Below are positions 16,576 to 25,980 of a stretch of DNA of 64,000 nucleotides, in pieces. The position numbers and the translations under genes were made by a program. Numbering within the stretch: the stretch's first letter is position 1; each line of letters opens with the position of its first letter. Origin of the DNA: Pseudovibrio sp. Ad37 (lineage in GTDB: Bacteria; Pseudomonadota; Alphaproteobacteria; Rhizobiales; Stappiaceae); the NCBI RefSeq assembly GCF_001623075.1, contig NZ_LMCF01000026.1, forward strand, positions 1 to 64,000, read 5' to 3'. The notes under the pieces are model-generated. The model made no database searches, was not told where the DNA came from, and saw nothing but the letters and a program-made list of their open reading frames with translations.

Positions 16576-18403
16576 GTGCTGAAAGTTATTGGTGTGTCGT
16601 TTATTGTCTACGCTGCGGAACCACACGACGCAGATCTCCTCGCAAACATTCGTGTTCAGGCCATGCGCGAAAGCCTTGAAGCGCTGGGTCGTTTCGACCC
16701 TGAAAGAGCGCGTGAGCGTTTCCTGAAAAGCTTTGCCTGCGAAGACACTTTCAAGCTCGTGAGCGGACAGCAGATACTTGGGTTTTATGTTCTGCGGGAC
16801 CGGCCAGACCACATCTGGCTGGACCATCTCTATGTCCACCCAAGCGCTCAAGGCACTGGCATCGGAGCTGCAGTAATCGCCCGGATCAAGGCACACGCGG
16901 TTTCAAACGGAAAGCCCATCCGCCTTGGTGCGTTGAAACAAAGCAAAGCCAACGCCTTTTACCAACGTCACGGTTTCCAGCATACCCACAGCGAAGATTT
17001 TGACAACTACTACGAACTCCCGCTGGAAAACATCGAGCCAAGTACGCCAGTTTTCATTCTGAAACGTGCCGAACCGGAAGATATCGAACAGCTTGCAAAC
17101 CTGCGACATGAGGCAATGAAGGACGAATGGGCAGCCAACAGTCTGATGGAGTGCGCCCTTGCCCGCAGACATTTCTTTGAAGACTACAAACCGGAAGCCA
17201 CACTAAAGATTGTGCTAGACGGAGAATTGCTCGGCTTCACAGCTGTGCATGAATATCAGGACTACATCCATCTCGACATGATCTACCTGCACCCGAAGGC
17301 ACAAGGACAGGGCATAGGTGCACAGATTGTTGCAAACATCAAACAGCACGCAGCTCAGGTGGGCAAACCAATCCGCTTGGGTGCGCTTCGTGTCAGCAAC
17401 TCCAATAAGTTCTATCAGGCACAAGGCTTCAACTTCACGCATAATGTGGAGTTCAACAACTACTACGAGTTCACGCCCAACAATATTGTGCAAGCGAGGC
17501 CTTCGTTCCTCTTGAAACCAGCTGAACAGGCCGATGCTGAACAGTTGGCGGATCTACGACATGAGGCCATGAAGGATGAGTGGGCTGCCAATGGTTTGAC
17601 TGATTACCATCTTGCTCGCAGCCATTTTTTTGATGATTTCAAGCCGCGGGTAACCTCACAGATTTTGCAAGATAAAAAACTCTGCGGGTTCTATGCATTC
17701 CATTCCTATCCAGACCATTTCTATCTGGACATGCTGTTCCTGCATCCTTCTGCGCAAGGAAAGGGGATTGGCTCCCGAATACTCCGTCAACTGAAAGATA
17801 TTGCCGTCAAAGCAGGCAAACCAATCCGGCTTGATGCGCTTCGGATCAGTCGCTCCAGCGAATTCTATCAGACCCATGGTTTCTCAGTGATCCATTCGGA
17901 AGGCTATGAGAACATTTACGAGTTCACGCCGGAACCGGCCTTCCAGCTCGAAACGACTTCTCAGGGAGACTTCGAAGAACTTCAGCACATTCGCTATACG
18001 GCCATGAAGGAAAGCGCGGAAGCCAATGGGTTGTTTCAGCACGACAAAGCCCGCGAGATCTTCCTAAGCGAGTATGTCCCTGAGAAGACCCGGAAAATCC
18101 TGAGGAACGGCAAAACCATCGGCTTCTATGTAGTCCTGAACCACCCTGATCACCTGTATCTGGATATGTTCTACCTGCTACCTGCTACCTGAAGCGCAAG
18201 GCCTAGGCATCGGCTCGAAGATCCTGCAACAGATCAAGACACAAGCGGATGAGCAAAACAAACCCATCCGCCTTGACGCCCTCCGCATCAGCCGCGCTAA
18301 CGATTTCTACCAGGGCTACGGCTTTGGCATGCCCCATTCAGAAGGCTCCAACAACTACTATGAGTATGCGCCAAAGTGCTCTCTCGAAGCAAGTGAGGCG
18401 TGA
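16576..18403 (+). pseudogene. Tandem four-domain GNAT acetyltransferase, frameshifted before the end of domain 4
   Basis: The reading frame from GTG 16576 stops at 18192 after 538 residues, but the downstream frame 18191-18403 continues the same protein. Each of four repeats of about 150 residues is a GNAT N-acetyltransferase domain with an acetyl-CoA loop: AQGTGIGA, AQGQGIGA, AQGKGIGS and, after the shift, AQGLGIGS. Repeats 2 and 3 share LRHEAMKDEWAAN. The shift is a third copy of CTACCTG (18171-18191); with two copies the frame reads YLLPEAQGLGIGS and the protein would be 606 residues. As it stands domain 4 loses its CoA loop, while domains 1-3 are intact, so the truncated product could still work. 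Substrate unknown. Confidence 0.85.
18171..18191 (+). repeat. Three tandem copies of CTACCTG
   Basis: Exact heptamer triplet inside the GNAT gene. Two copies keep the frame open, three shift it by +1 (7 extra bases). Comparison with the same place in domains 1-3 (YVHPSAQG, YLHPKAQG, FLHPSAQG) shows that two copies is the ancestral state. Confidence 0.92.
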
Positions 18404-18412
18404 AACTGGTCT

Positions 18413-19219
18413 TTACGCCCCAAGGACTTCTAAGGGCTTCTTGGCGACGGTAATGAACTCCCAGGCATTGTTGGGATCAGCACCCGCTTGCCGGAGCAGT
18501 CCGTCAATTTTATCTCTGAACTCATAGCGCTGAGTGTCCGAGAGTGTTCCGTTTTCTTCCAACGCATCCTGTAGCTGAGATTTAACCTCCAGAAACTGGA
18601 GTTCAATTTCATAATCGCCGGATTCCACATTGAACCAGCCTTTAGCTGCCTGATAGTAGGTTTCTGGATTTTCTTTTGTCAGCTGAAAAAGCTCTTCCGG
18701 GCCAGCCTCCTGGAGATTGCTGCTATCGCCCGGTCCAAACCACAGGCTCAGCACCTTGCCGTCTTCCGCTCCCAGCGCCACATGCGTGTCCGCAAAAAAG
18801 AACACCACATCACCCGCTTCAAAGGAGGTTGCTGGCTCGCTGTTGTCATACCCGACAACCTCATCCAGAATTTCATTGTAGCCAATGTCGTAGTTGAGGT
18901 TGTCTTCCAGCTCGCGAATGACCCGGTTGCTCTCTGGTGTATCCGCATAGGCCTTAAGCCCCATCAGCAGAACAGCTTCCTTGCAGTTCATGCAGCTGTG
19001 CGCAGTGGGCTGTAGCAAAGCAGCTTGATTGGTCAGGTGGTCGCGAAAGTGGGAGTTGTCTTCAAGCGGCGTCGCCCCTGATTGCCAGTTGAGGCTTCCT
19101 TTCCAGGACTGCCCAACCTCGACAGCTTTATTAGCGCTTTGCACGTTTTGTGCACCAGCTGCTGATTGCAACGGATGTGTGGACTGAACATTAGTGAGGC
19201 TCTGGGTATTGATAGGCAT
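18413..19219 (-). CDS. Hypothetical protein with NlpC/P60-like Cys-His layout
   Basis: Unrecognised 268-residue protein. Residues 1-35 are Ser/Gln/Asn/Thr-rich and lack hydrophobic or signal features, as in type III secretion leaders. About residues 74-165 read SCMNCKEAVLLMGLKAY, then AGDVVFFFADTHVALGAEDG and VLSLWFGPG: a candidate nucleophile Cys79 at the start of a helix, a GDVVFF strand, and His146 before an ALG strand, the order seen in NlpC/P60 and other papain-like peptidases. The C-terminus is acidic and helical. Ends 10 bases from the tail of the GNAT gene, convergent. An exported or effector-type peptidase or amidase is a guess; it may be inactive. Confidence 0.55.
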   Translation of the reverse strand: MPINTQSLTNVQSTHPLQSAAGAQNVQSANKAVEVGQSWKGSLNWQSGATPLEDNSHFRDHLTNQAALLQPTAHSCMNCKEAVLLMGLKAYADTPESNRVIRELEDNLNYDIGYNEILDEVVGYDNSEPATSFEAGDVVFFFADTHVALGAEDGKVLSLWFGPGDSSNLQEAGPEELFQLTKENPETYYQAAKGWFNVESGDYEIELQFLEVKSQLQDALEENGTLSDTQRYEFRDKIDGLLRQAGADPNNAWEFITVAKKPLEVLGA

Positions 19220-19417
19220 CGCGAGATCTTTGCTACATTATTATCATCAACCTCTGGTATAGGATTTGACAGGCTTCGCGAGTGTCCTTCAACACATTGC
19301 AAGGTCGACGTGTAATCAAGAGGCAGAGACAAAATCATCATAGGGGGATATGATGAAACACGACGAGGCCTAGCAGACGCTCTGAGAGCAGCCCTGCTTT
19401 CGAAAGGCGATAGCCAC

Positions 19418-19723
19418 ATGCCCTATTCTCTTTATTTATTTCTTCTCGCTGTTTCTGCCTTTTACTTCTTCTACAGTGTTGTCTGCAGCCTTGCGCAATG
19501 GACGCAGTTGTCAAAAAAGAAAAGCGGTAGAGAAAATCTACACGTCATCAAAAGGGTCTTACATTTTTGGTGCGTCGGGGTGATTTCTGGGCTTGCAGTC
19601 TTCGGAACTATACATATCAAAGAAGAAGCTGATAAAATTGATTTTAGCAACCTGCTAGAGAAAAACGCCGGCGAGATTTCTCCCACCGGCGCTTCAATCT
19701 CAAACCAGAGGGCTGAGCAATAA
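19418..19723 (+). CDS. Small membrane protein, hypothetical
   Basis: 101-residue frame with two hydrophobic segments (LYLFLLAVSAFYFFYSVVCSLA and FWCVGVISGLAVFGTI) and a polar tail. The ATG follows GAAAGGCGAT, a usable ribosome site. No family recognised. Its 3' third overlaps the terminator of the convergent fatty-acid operon, which lowers confidence that it is a real gene. Confidence 0.45.
   Translation: MPYSLYLFLLAVSAFYFFYSVVCSLAQWTQLSKKKSGRENLHVIKRVLHFWCVGVISGLAVFGTIHIKEEADKIDFSNLLEKNAGEISPTGASISNQRAEQ
19661..19691 (-). terminator. Rho-independent terminator of the fatty-acid operon
   Basis: On the minus strand CGCCGG (19691-19686) and CCGGCG (19671-19666) form a stem with an inner GAGA/TCTC extension, followed by TTTTT. 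Confidence 0.8.
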
Positions 19724-19732
19724 AGCTCAGCC
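19711..19732. terminator. Second hairpin at the operon end
   Basis: GGCTGAGC (19711-19718) and GCTCAGCC (19725-19732), 8-bp perfect stem with loop AATAAA, at the stop codon of the small membrane protein and just beyond the FadJ stop. No T-run. Confidence 0.5.
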
Positions 19733-19741
19733 TGGCCTGTC

Positions 19742-21955
19742 TTACTCAGCAGCTTCTGCCACAGCTTCTGCAGGGGAGAACTTACCGTAGTAGGTTTCGC
19801 CAGCGTCGGCCATTGCGCGCAGCTGTTTGTTTGGTGCGAAGCGGTCGCCCCATTTGGCTGCCAGCTTGTCACAGCGCTCTACGAACTCTTTGGTGCCAAT
19901 GCCGTCGATGTAGGACAGCGTGCCACCGGAGAATGGTGCAAAGCCGAAGCCGAGGATGGAGCCGACATCTGCTTCACGAACGTCTGTCAGGCAGTTCTCT
20001 TCAAACACGCGTGCGGTTTCAAGAGCCTGAATGCCGAGCAGACGGTCCTTCAGTTCTTCAACGTCAAACTCATCGGCAGACTTGGAAGGGCCTGTGATGT
20101 CAGTAATGCCAGGCCACAGAGCCTTGTCCTTGCCTTTGTAGTCGTAAAAGCCCTTGGTGTTCTTACGGCCAAAACGCTCATTCTTAACAACCATTGCATC
20201 CAAAATGGTGTCAAAACCACTGTTAGGATACGCATCGCCAAGGTCTTTCTTGGTCGCTTCTTTAATCTTCCAGGCAAGGTCCAGAGCAACTTCATCACCC
20301 AGAGACAGCGGACCAACAGGCATGCCTGCCATTTTGCCAGCGTTCTCGATCATCGCTGCCGGAACACCATCGGAAAGCATCATGATGCCTTCACGAACGT
20401 AAGTGCCAACCACGCGGGAGGTGTAAAAACCTCGGCTGTCATTCACAACAATTGGGGTCTTCTTGATGGCCTTCACATAGTCCAGAGCAACAGCAGTTGC
20501 CTTGTCCTCGGTCTTCTCACCCAAAATGATCTCAACAAGCATCATCTTGTCCACTGGGGAGAAGAAGTGAATGCCGATGAAGTCAGCTGGACGCGATGAC
20601 GCTTCTGCCAGTGAGGTGATCGGAAGAGTAGACGTGTTAGACGCATAAACTGCGGAAGCTGGCATTGCTGCTTCTGCTTTCTCGGTCACAACGCGCTTCA
20701 CTTCACGGTCTTCGAACACAGCTTCGATTACCAGATCCACATCGCTCAGGGCGTTGTAGTCAGTCGTCGCAGTGATCAGGCTCAGCAGCTTCTCTTTTTT
20801 CTCAAGAGTAGACTTGCTGCGCTTGATGGCTTTGTCCAAAAGGCCCTCAGAGTAAGCTTTGCCTTTGTCAGCAGCTTCCTGAGACTGGTCGATCAGAACA
20901 ACCTCAAGGCCAGCTTTCGCTGTCACATAAGCAATACCTGCACCCATCATGCCAGCACCAAGCACACCAACCTTCTTCAGGCTTGTCTCAGGCACACCAG
21001 CAGGGCGGCGAGCCCCTTTGTTCAGCTCCTGCATGGAACCAAACAGGGAGCGAACCATAGCGGCAGCTTCCTTGCTCTGCAGAACATGGGCAAAGTAGCG
21101 GCTCTCAATGGTCAGGCCAGTGTCCATTGGTACCATCAGGCCTTCAACAACAGAGTGCAGCATGTAGCGTGCGCCCGGATAGTTGTCATAGGTGTTCTGA
21201 CGGTAAATCGCGTTCGCAGCAGGCCAGAACTGCATACCGGATGGGGAGTAAACCTTACCGGTCGGGATTTTGAAGCCCTTCTTGTCCCAAGGCGCAACTG
21301 GGTCAACACCTTCGCTCAGCATCTTCTTGGCAGCAGAAACCAGCTCTGCTTCAGGTGCAACAGCGTCAATCAGCTTCAGGCGCATGGCCTTTTTCGCATC
21401 AAGGTTCTGACCCATCAGCAAGAACTGCAGACCGCCCTGAAGGTCGCCAACCAGGCGCATAACACGCTGAGTGCCACCAGCACCTGGGAACAGGCCAACC
21501 TTCACTTCAGGAAGAGCCATCTTCAGGCTTTCCTCAGCGCCGATACGCTTGTGACAGGCCAGAGCCAGCTCAGTGCCACCACCCATGGAAACGCCGTTGA
21601 TCGCAGCCACATATGGCTTGCCGGAGGTTTCCATTTTACGGAACACGAGAGAAAGCTTGCGAGTGCCTTCAAACAGTTCTTTCGCAGCGCCTTCCGGGTC
21701 AACGCTCTGACGCTTTTTAAAGCCGGCAAGAGCCTTGCCGATCATGGAAAGGTCAGCACCAGCGGAAAACGCTTTCTTGCCAGACGCAACCACAACACCT
21801 TTGATGGCGTCATCAGCGGTGATGTCGTCGATGATTTTGTCCAGCTCGTTAATGACGGACTCGTCAAACACGTTCATCGGCTTTTCAGGCGAGTCCCATT
21901 TCAGAACTGCAAAGCCGTCCGCATCGGTTTCAAGGGTAAAGTGTGTGTAAGTCAT
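19742..21955 (-). CDS. fadJ: 3-hydroxyacyl-CoA dehydrogenase/enoyl-CoA hydratase (FadB/FadJ-type)
   Basis: Multifunctional beta-oxidation enzyme, 737 residues. The N-terminal crotonase domain has GADLSMIGK and INGVSMGGGTELALACH (oxyanion-hole and active-site region); the central NAD-binding fold has VGVLGAGMMGAGIAYV, and the dehydrogenase catalytic His is in FIGIHFFSPVDKM. It hydrates trans-2-enoyl-CoA and oxidises the product to 3-ketoacyl-CoA, feeding the thiolase encoded 14 bases upstream. Last gene of the minus-strand operon. Gene symbol fadJ versus fadB is a judgement from fold order only. Confidence 0.94.
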   Translation of the reverse strand: MTYTHFTLETDADGFAVLKWDSPEKPMNVFDESVINELDKIIDDITADDAIKGVVVASGKKAFSAGADLSMIGKALAGFKKRQSVDPEGAAKELFEGTRKLSLVFRKMETSGKPYVAAINGVSMGGGTELALACHKRIGAEESLKMALPEVKVGLFPGAGGTQRVMRLVGDLQGGLQFLLMGQNLDAKKAMRLKLIDAVAPEAELVSAAKKMLSEGVDPVAPWDKKGFKIPTGKVYSPSGMQFWPAANAIYRQNTYDNYPGARYMLHSVVEGLMVPMDTGLTIESRYFAHVLQSKEAAAMVRSLFGSMQELNKGARRPAGVPETSLKKVGVLGAGMMGAGIAYVTAKAGLEVVLIDQSQEAADKGKAYSEGLLDKAIKRSKSTLEKKEKLLSLITATTDYNALSDVDLVIEAVFEDREVKRVVTEKAEAAMPASAVYASNTSTLPITSLAEASSRPADFIGIHFFSPVDKMMLVEIILGEKTEDKATAVALDYVKAIKKTPIVVNDSRGFYTSRVVGTYVREGIMMLSDGVPAAMIENAGKMAGMPVGPLSLGDEVALDLAWKIKEATKKDLGDAYPNSGFDTILDAMVVKNERFGRKNTKGFYDYKGKDKALWPGITDITGPSKSADEFDVEELKDRLLGIQALETARVFEENCLTDVREADVGSILGFGFAPFSGGTLSYIDGIGTKEFVERCDKLAAKWGDRFAPNKQLRAMADAGETYYGKFSPAEAVAEAAE

Positions 21956-21969
21956 GTTCGTCTCTCCCC

Positions 21970-23178
21970 TTAAACGCGCTCAATGATGGTTGCTGTGCCC
22001 ATGCCAGCACCAATACACAGCGTAACAAGAGCAGTGTTTTTGTCCTGGCGCTCCAGCTCATCAAGAACTGTACCAAGGATCATTGCGCCGGTTGCACCAA
22101 GTGGGTGACCCATTGCAATTGCACCACCGTTTACGTTCATGTTGGCGTGGTCAATCTCAAACGCCTGCATGTAGCGCAGAACAACAGCAGCAAAGGCTTC
22201 GTTCAGCTCAAACAGGTCGATGTCGCCAATTTCCATGCCAGCGTTTTTCAAAAGCTTCTCGGTCACATCAACCGGGCCTGTCAGCATCAAAGCCGGATCA
22301 GAACCGATGTTTGCAAACGCTTTGATGCGTGCGCGTGCTTTCAGGCCATAAGCCTCGCCAGCTTCTTTCGTACCCATCAACACAGCCGCAGCACCATCCA
22401 CGATACCGGAGGAGTTACCAGCATGGTGCATGTGGTTGATCTTTTCGATCTCAGGATGTGCCTGAATACCAACAGCGTTAAAGCCACCCATACTGCCCAT
22501 CATCTCAAAGGATGGGTTCAAACCTGCAAGGGACTGCATGTTTGTTTCAGGGCGCATGTGCTCATCACGGTCCAAAATGGTCAGGCCATTGATGTCGCGC
22601 ACAGGAACAACTGAGTTCTTGAAGCGGCCTTCATCCCATGCCTGTTTCGCACGGCGCTGGCTTTCTACAGAATATGCATCCACGTCATCACGGGAGAAAC
22701 CGTATTTGGTGGAGATCAGGTCAGCCGAAACACCCTGAGGCATGAAGTAAGCAGGAATAGCCACCTGCGGGTCTGCAGGCCAAGGACCACCAGAAGCGCC
22801 AAGACCAACACGGCTCATCGCTTCAACACCACCGGAAATAACCAGTTGGTTTTGACCGGCCATGATCTGCGAGGCACCCATATTCACCGCATCCAGACCA
22901 GACGCACAAAAGCGGTTGATCTGCATACCAGGGACTGAGCGGTCATAATCTGCTGCGAAGACAGCAGCGCGTGCAATGTCAGAGCCTGCGTCACCCACTG
23001 GGTCAACACAGCCAAGCACAACATCGTCTACAAGCTTGGTATCAAGCTCATTACGGTCTCTGATGGCTTCAAGAGCGTTCGCTGCAAGGCGCGCTGTCGA
23101 AACTTCATGCAAGGAGCCGTCTTTCTTGCCGCGCCCGCGTGGGGTGCGCACATGATCGAATATAAGGGCGTCTGCCAT
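21970..23178 (-). CDS. fadA: Acetyl-CoA acyltransferase (3-ketoacyl-CoA thiolase)
   Basis: Thiolase of 402 residues that cleaves 3-ketoacyl-CoA to acetyl-CoA and a shortened acyl-CoA. Nucleophile Cys91 is in [12 protein letters not shown]; the catalytic His is in [15 protein letters not shown] and the second Cys in [10 protein letters not shown]. Sits between the GST and FadJ genes (21 and 14 bases apart) in one operon, so it is the degradative thiolase of this pathway rather than a biosynthetic one. Confidence 0.94.
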   Translation of the reverse strand: MADALIFDHVRTPRGRGKKDGSLHEVSTARLAANALEAIRDRNELDTKLVDDVVLGCVDPVGDAGSDIARAAVFAADYDRSVPGMQINRFCASGLDAVNMGASQIMAGQNQLVISGGVEAMSRVGLGASGGPWPADPQVAIPAYFMPQGVSADLISTKYGFSRDDVDAYSVESQRRAKQAWDEGRFKNSVVPVRDINGLTILDRDEHMRPETNMQSLAGLNPSFEMMGSMGGFNAVGIQAHPEIEKINHMHHAGNSSGIVDGAAAVLMGTKEAGEAYGLKARARIKAFANIGSDPALMLTGPVDVTEKLLKNAGMEIGDIDLFELNEAFAAVVLRYMQAFEIDHANMNVNGGAIAMGHPLGATGAMILGTVLDELERQDKNTALVTLCIGAGMGTATIIERV

Positions 23179-23199
23179 ATTGTCCTCCGCAAAAATTGG

Positions 23200-23838
23200 T
23201 CAGGCTGGTGTAGGCAAGGGGTGGCCGGGCATCAGGTCATAAGGGGCTACCCAATGGGGCAGGGCCTTAATCCGCTCAAGCCATGCATTCACATTTGAAT
23301 AAGGGCCGAAGTCCACACCAATCTCTTCTGGCCAAAACAAGTATCCGCACACCGAAAGGTCTGCGATTGTCGGGCGATTTCCAACAAGGAAGTCACTGTT
23401 CGCAAGGCGCTGGTCCAGCACCTTCAACGTGGCGATGGTCCGGCCTTCAAAAAAGCGGGTCACATCGGTTTCACCGGTCTTCACCATGGCTCGCATATAG
23501 CGCAGGGTCGCCACATAGCTGGTCAGCTTGTGGTTGTCCCAGAAAAGCCAGCGCAGGATTTCCCGGCGTTCTTCCTCGCTCTCCCAGCCAAATGTGCCAA
23601 GCTGCTGGGAAAGGTATTCCAATATCACGGCAGACTGGGTCAGCCGTGTTTCCCCGTGGATCAGCACGGGAATCTCCCCCATCTCGTTCTGCTCACTGCG
23701 GAACTCAGGATCGCGGGTCGCACCATTGAAAAAATCAACCCAAGTCGGGGTCCATGATGCCTGGGAAAGCTCCAGCATCAGCGCAACCTTGTAGGCATTG
23801 CCGCTTTGCGCAAAACACTGAAGTTCATATTCCGCCAT
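23200..23838 (-). CDS. Glutathione S-transferase family protein
   Basis: 212 residues: N-terminal thioredoxin fold with QSGNAYKVALMLEL and the cis-proline/gamma-Glu-binding region IPVLIHGETRLTQSAVILEYL, and an all-helical C-terminal domain with ATLKVLDQRLANSDFLVGNRPTIADLSVC, the GST N-capping box region. Encoded between acyl-CoA dehydrogenase and thiolase on the same strand, so it is co-expressed with fatty-acid oxidation; it may detoxify reactive acyl or aldehyde by-products. That role is inferred from position only. Confidence 0.92.
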   Translation of the reverse strand: MAEYELQCFAQSGNAYKVALMLELSQASWTPTWVDFFNGATRDPEFRSEQNEMGEIPVLIHGETRLTQSAVILEYLSQQLGTFGWESEEERREILRWLFWDNHKLTSYVATLRYMRAMVKTGETDVTRFFEGRTIATLKVLDQRLANSDFLVGNRPTIADLSVCGYLFWPEEIGVDFGPYSNVNAWLERIKALPHWVAPYDLMPGHPLPTPA

Positions 23839-23938
23839 ATCGCACTCCTAAAATCTGTCAGCTTAATATATCAGATTGAGAATAGGGCAGGACAAGAGCC
23901 CTGGATAGGTCCCGGGCTCTTGAGTTACGGTAATGTGA

Positions 23939-25735
23939 TTAGAACGCTTCTGCGTCCAGGCTCATCATTGTGTCCGCACCAGTGGAGATGCGAGCCAGAT
24001 GAGCAGAAGATTCCGGCATGATACGCTCCATGAAGAAGGTACCAAGGGTCAATTTGGTGTTCAGCCAGTCTTCCTTGCCGTTTGCGCCTTCAGCAATTTT
24101 ACCTTTTGCTGCAATCGCAATCTTGGTCCACATGTAACCAAGGGCAACAAGGCCAAACAGGTGCATGTAGTCGTTGGATCCGGCACCCGCATTGTCTGGG
24201 TTCTTCATTGCGTTCTGCATAAACCACATGGTCGCGGCCTGAAGGTCCTTCAAAGACTGCTTCAGCGCTGTGGTGTAAACGCTCAGCTCTTCGTCGCCTT
24301 CATGCTCTTTTACAAGTGCGCCAACTTCTTTGAACCATGCCTGAATAGCGCGGCCACCATTTGCTGGCAGCTTACGGCCAACAAGATCAAGCGCCTGAAT
24401 GCCGTTGGCACCTTCATAGATCATGGCGATACGAGCGTCGCGAACGAACTGCTCCATACCCCATTCCTGAATGTAACCATGACCACCGTAAAGCTGCTGA
24501 GCCATCACAGCGTTGTCAAAGCCCTTATCGGTGATAACGCCTTTGATCACTGGGGTCAGAAGACCCATGATGTCGTCAGAAGACTGTCTTTCAGCTTCAT
24601 CCTCGGAAAGATGAGAGACATCGCCATGCAGGCCAGTCCACATGTAAAGAGCACGCGCTGCCTCATTAAAGGAGCGGATGGTCATCAACACGCGGCGCAC
24701 ATCCGGGTGCACGATGATTGGGTCAGCTGGCTTTTCCGGGTTCTTAGGTCCGGTCAGGGAGCGACCCTGCAAGCGATCCTTCGCGTAGATAACTGCGTTC
24801 TGGTAAGCCACTTCGGACTGGGACAGCCCCTGAATACCAACGCCAAGACGCGCTTCGTTCATCATCACGAACATGGCGCGTAGGCCTTTGTTTTCCTCAC
24901 CAACGAGGAAACCAATCGCATCGTCATAGTTCATGACACAGGTTGCATTGCCGTGGATGCCCATCTTCTCTTCAATGGAACCACAGGAAACGCCGTTCAT
25001 TTCACCCGGATTGCCGTCTGCATCGAGCTTCTTCTTCGGCACAACAAACAGGGAAATACCCTTGGTGCCGGCAGGAGCGCCTTCGATACGAGCCAGAACG
25101 AGGTGAATGATGTTCTCGGAAAGATCGTTGTCACCTGCAGAGATGAAGATCTTTGTGCCGGAAATCTTGTAGGAGCCATCCGCTTGCGGAACAGCCTTGG
25201 TGCGCAGCATGCCCAGATCCGTACCACAATGCGGCTCGGTCAGGTTCATGGTGCCAGTCCACTCACCCGTTGCCATCTTAGGCAGGTAAGTGTCCTTGAT
25301 CTCATCACTTGCATGCGTATGCAGAGCAGCCATCGCGCCAGCTGTCAGGCCCGGATACATGGCAAACGCCATGTTGGCCGAACAGATGTACTCATTCACA
25401 ATGCCGGAGAAGATGGACGGAAGGCCCTGACCACCATACTGCTCAGGAACGGACAGACCACCCCAACCAGCTTCAACATAGGCGTTGTAGGCTTCTTTAA
25501 AGCCTGGAGGCGTTGTCACAGAGCCATCATCATGGCGGATACAACCAGCTTTATCGCCAGAATGGTTCAGCGGCTGCACGATCTCCTCAGAGAACTTTGC
25601 GCCTTCTTTCAAGATGGCTTCAACCAGATCCGGTGTCGCCTCGGAGAACCCGGGCAAGTTGGAATGTTTTTCGTAACCCAAAACATCTTTGAGCAAAAAG
25701 AGAGTGTCTTCGACGGGAGCACTATAACTCGGCAT
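23939..25735 (-). CDS. Acyl-CoA dehydrogenase, long FadE/DmdC-like type
   Basis: FAD enzyme of 598 residues, the long alphaproteobacterial type with extra N- and C-terminal extensions (shared by the DmdC methylmercaptopropionyl-CoA dehydrogenases). Landmarks: [33 protein letters not shown] (FAD/substrate region), [15 protein letters not shown] and the helical [25 protein letters not shown] with the active-site region. It does the first dehydrogenation of beta-oxidation. First gene of the operon; start ATG 25735 lies 42 bases from a palindrome. DmdC activity cannot be told apart from general fatty-acid activity by sequence alone. Confidence 0.93.
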   Translation of the reverse strand: MPSYSAPVEDTLFLLKDVLGYEKHSNLPGFSEATPDLVEAILKEGAKFSEEIVQPLNHSGDKAGCIRHDDGSVTTPPGFKEAYNAYVEAGWGGLSVPEQYGGQGLPSIFSGIVNEYICSANMAFAMYPGLTAGAMAALHTHASDEIKDTYLPKMATGEWTGTMNLTEPHCGTDLGMLRTKAVPQADGSYKISGTKIFISAGDNDLSENIIHLVLARIEGAPAGTKGISLFVVPKKKLDADGNPGEMNGVSCGSIEEKMGIHGNATCVMNYDDAIGFLVGEENKGLRAMFVMMNEARLGVGIQGLSQSEVAYQNAVIYAKDRLQGRSLTGPKNPEKPADPIIVHPDVRRVLMTIRSFNEAARALYMWTGLHGDVSHLSEDEAERQSSDDIMGLLTPVIKGVITDKGFDNAVMAQQLYGGHGYIQEWGMEQFVRDARIAMIYEGANGIQALDLVGRKLPANGGRAIQAWFKEVGALVKEHEGDEELSVYTTALKQSLKDLQAATMWFMQNAMKNPDNAGAGSNDYMHLFGLVALGYMWTKIAIAAKGKIAEGANGKEDWLNTKLTLGTFFMERIMPESSAHLARISTGADTMMSLDAEAF

Positions 25736-25776
25736 AGCAATTTTTCCTTCCGACCAACCCTAGAGGCATGGCTTTA

Positions 25777-25792
25777 ACGTTTGCGTAAACGT
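25777..25792. promoter_or_regulatory. Palindromic operator upstream of the fatty-acid operon
   Basis: ACGTTTGCGTAAACGT: perfect 6-bp arms around 4 nt, 42-57 bases upstream of the acyl-CoA dehydrogenase start. The shape resembles operators I associate with LiuR-type MerR regulators of acyl-CoA catabolism; a MerR gene lies 2 kb away. Confidence 0.5.
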
Positions 25793-25980
25793 CAACTTGT
25801 GACGGAATATAGAGCGCCCTCGCGCCTGCGGCAAGTTATACCCAAGTGTAATTTCTTAGGGGTAGGTACGTATCCGCGGAATCCTGCGGGTTTGCACCTG
25901 ATAACTTCCCTGTGAAATCTTAGTGGACCCTGCCTCTAGCACTATGAAAGTGACGGGTAAGCTTTGTCTGCCCCTCAATT

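Noticed and set aside
21086-21973. Plus-strand 295-codon frame opposite fadJ
   Set aside because: Antisense shadow of FadJ; no ribosome site or domain.
23999-25777. Two long plus-strand frames opposite the acyl-CoA dehydrogenase
   Set aside because: Shadows of the coding strand with no family match or initiation signals.
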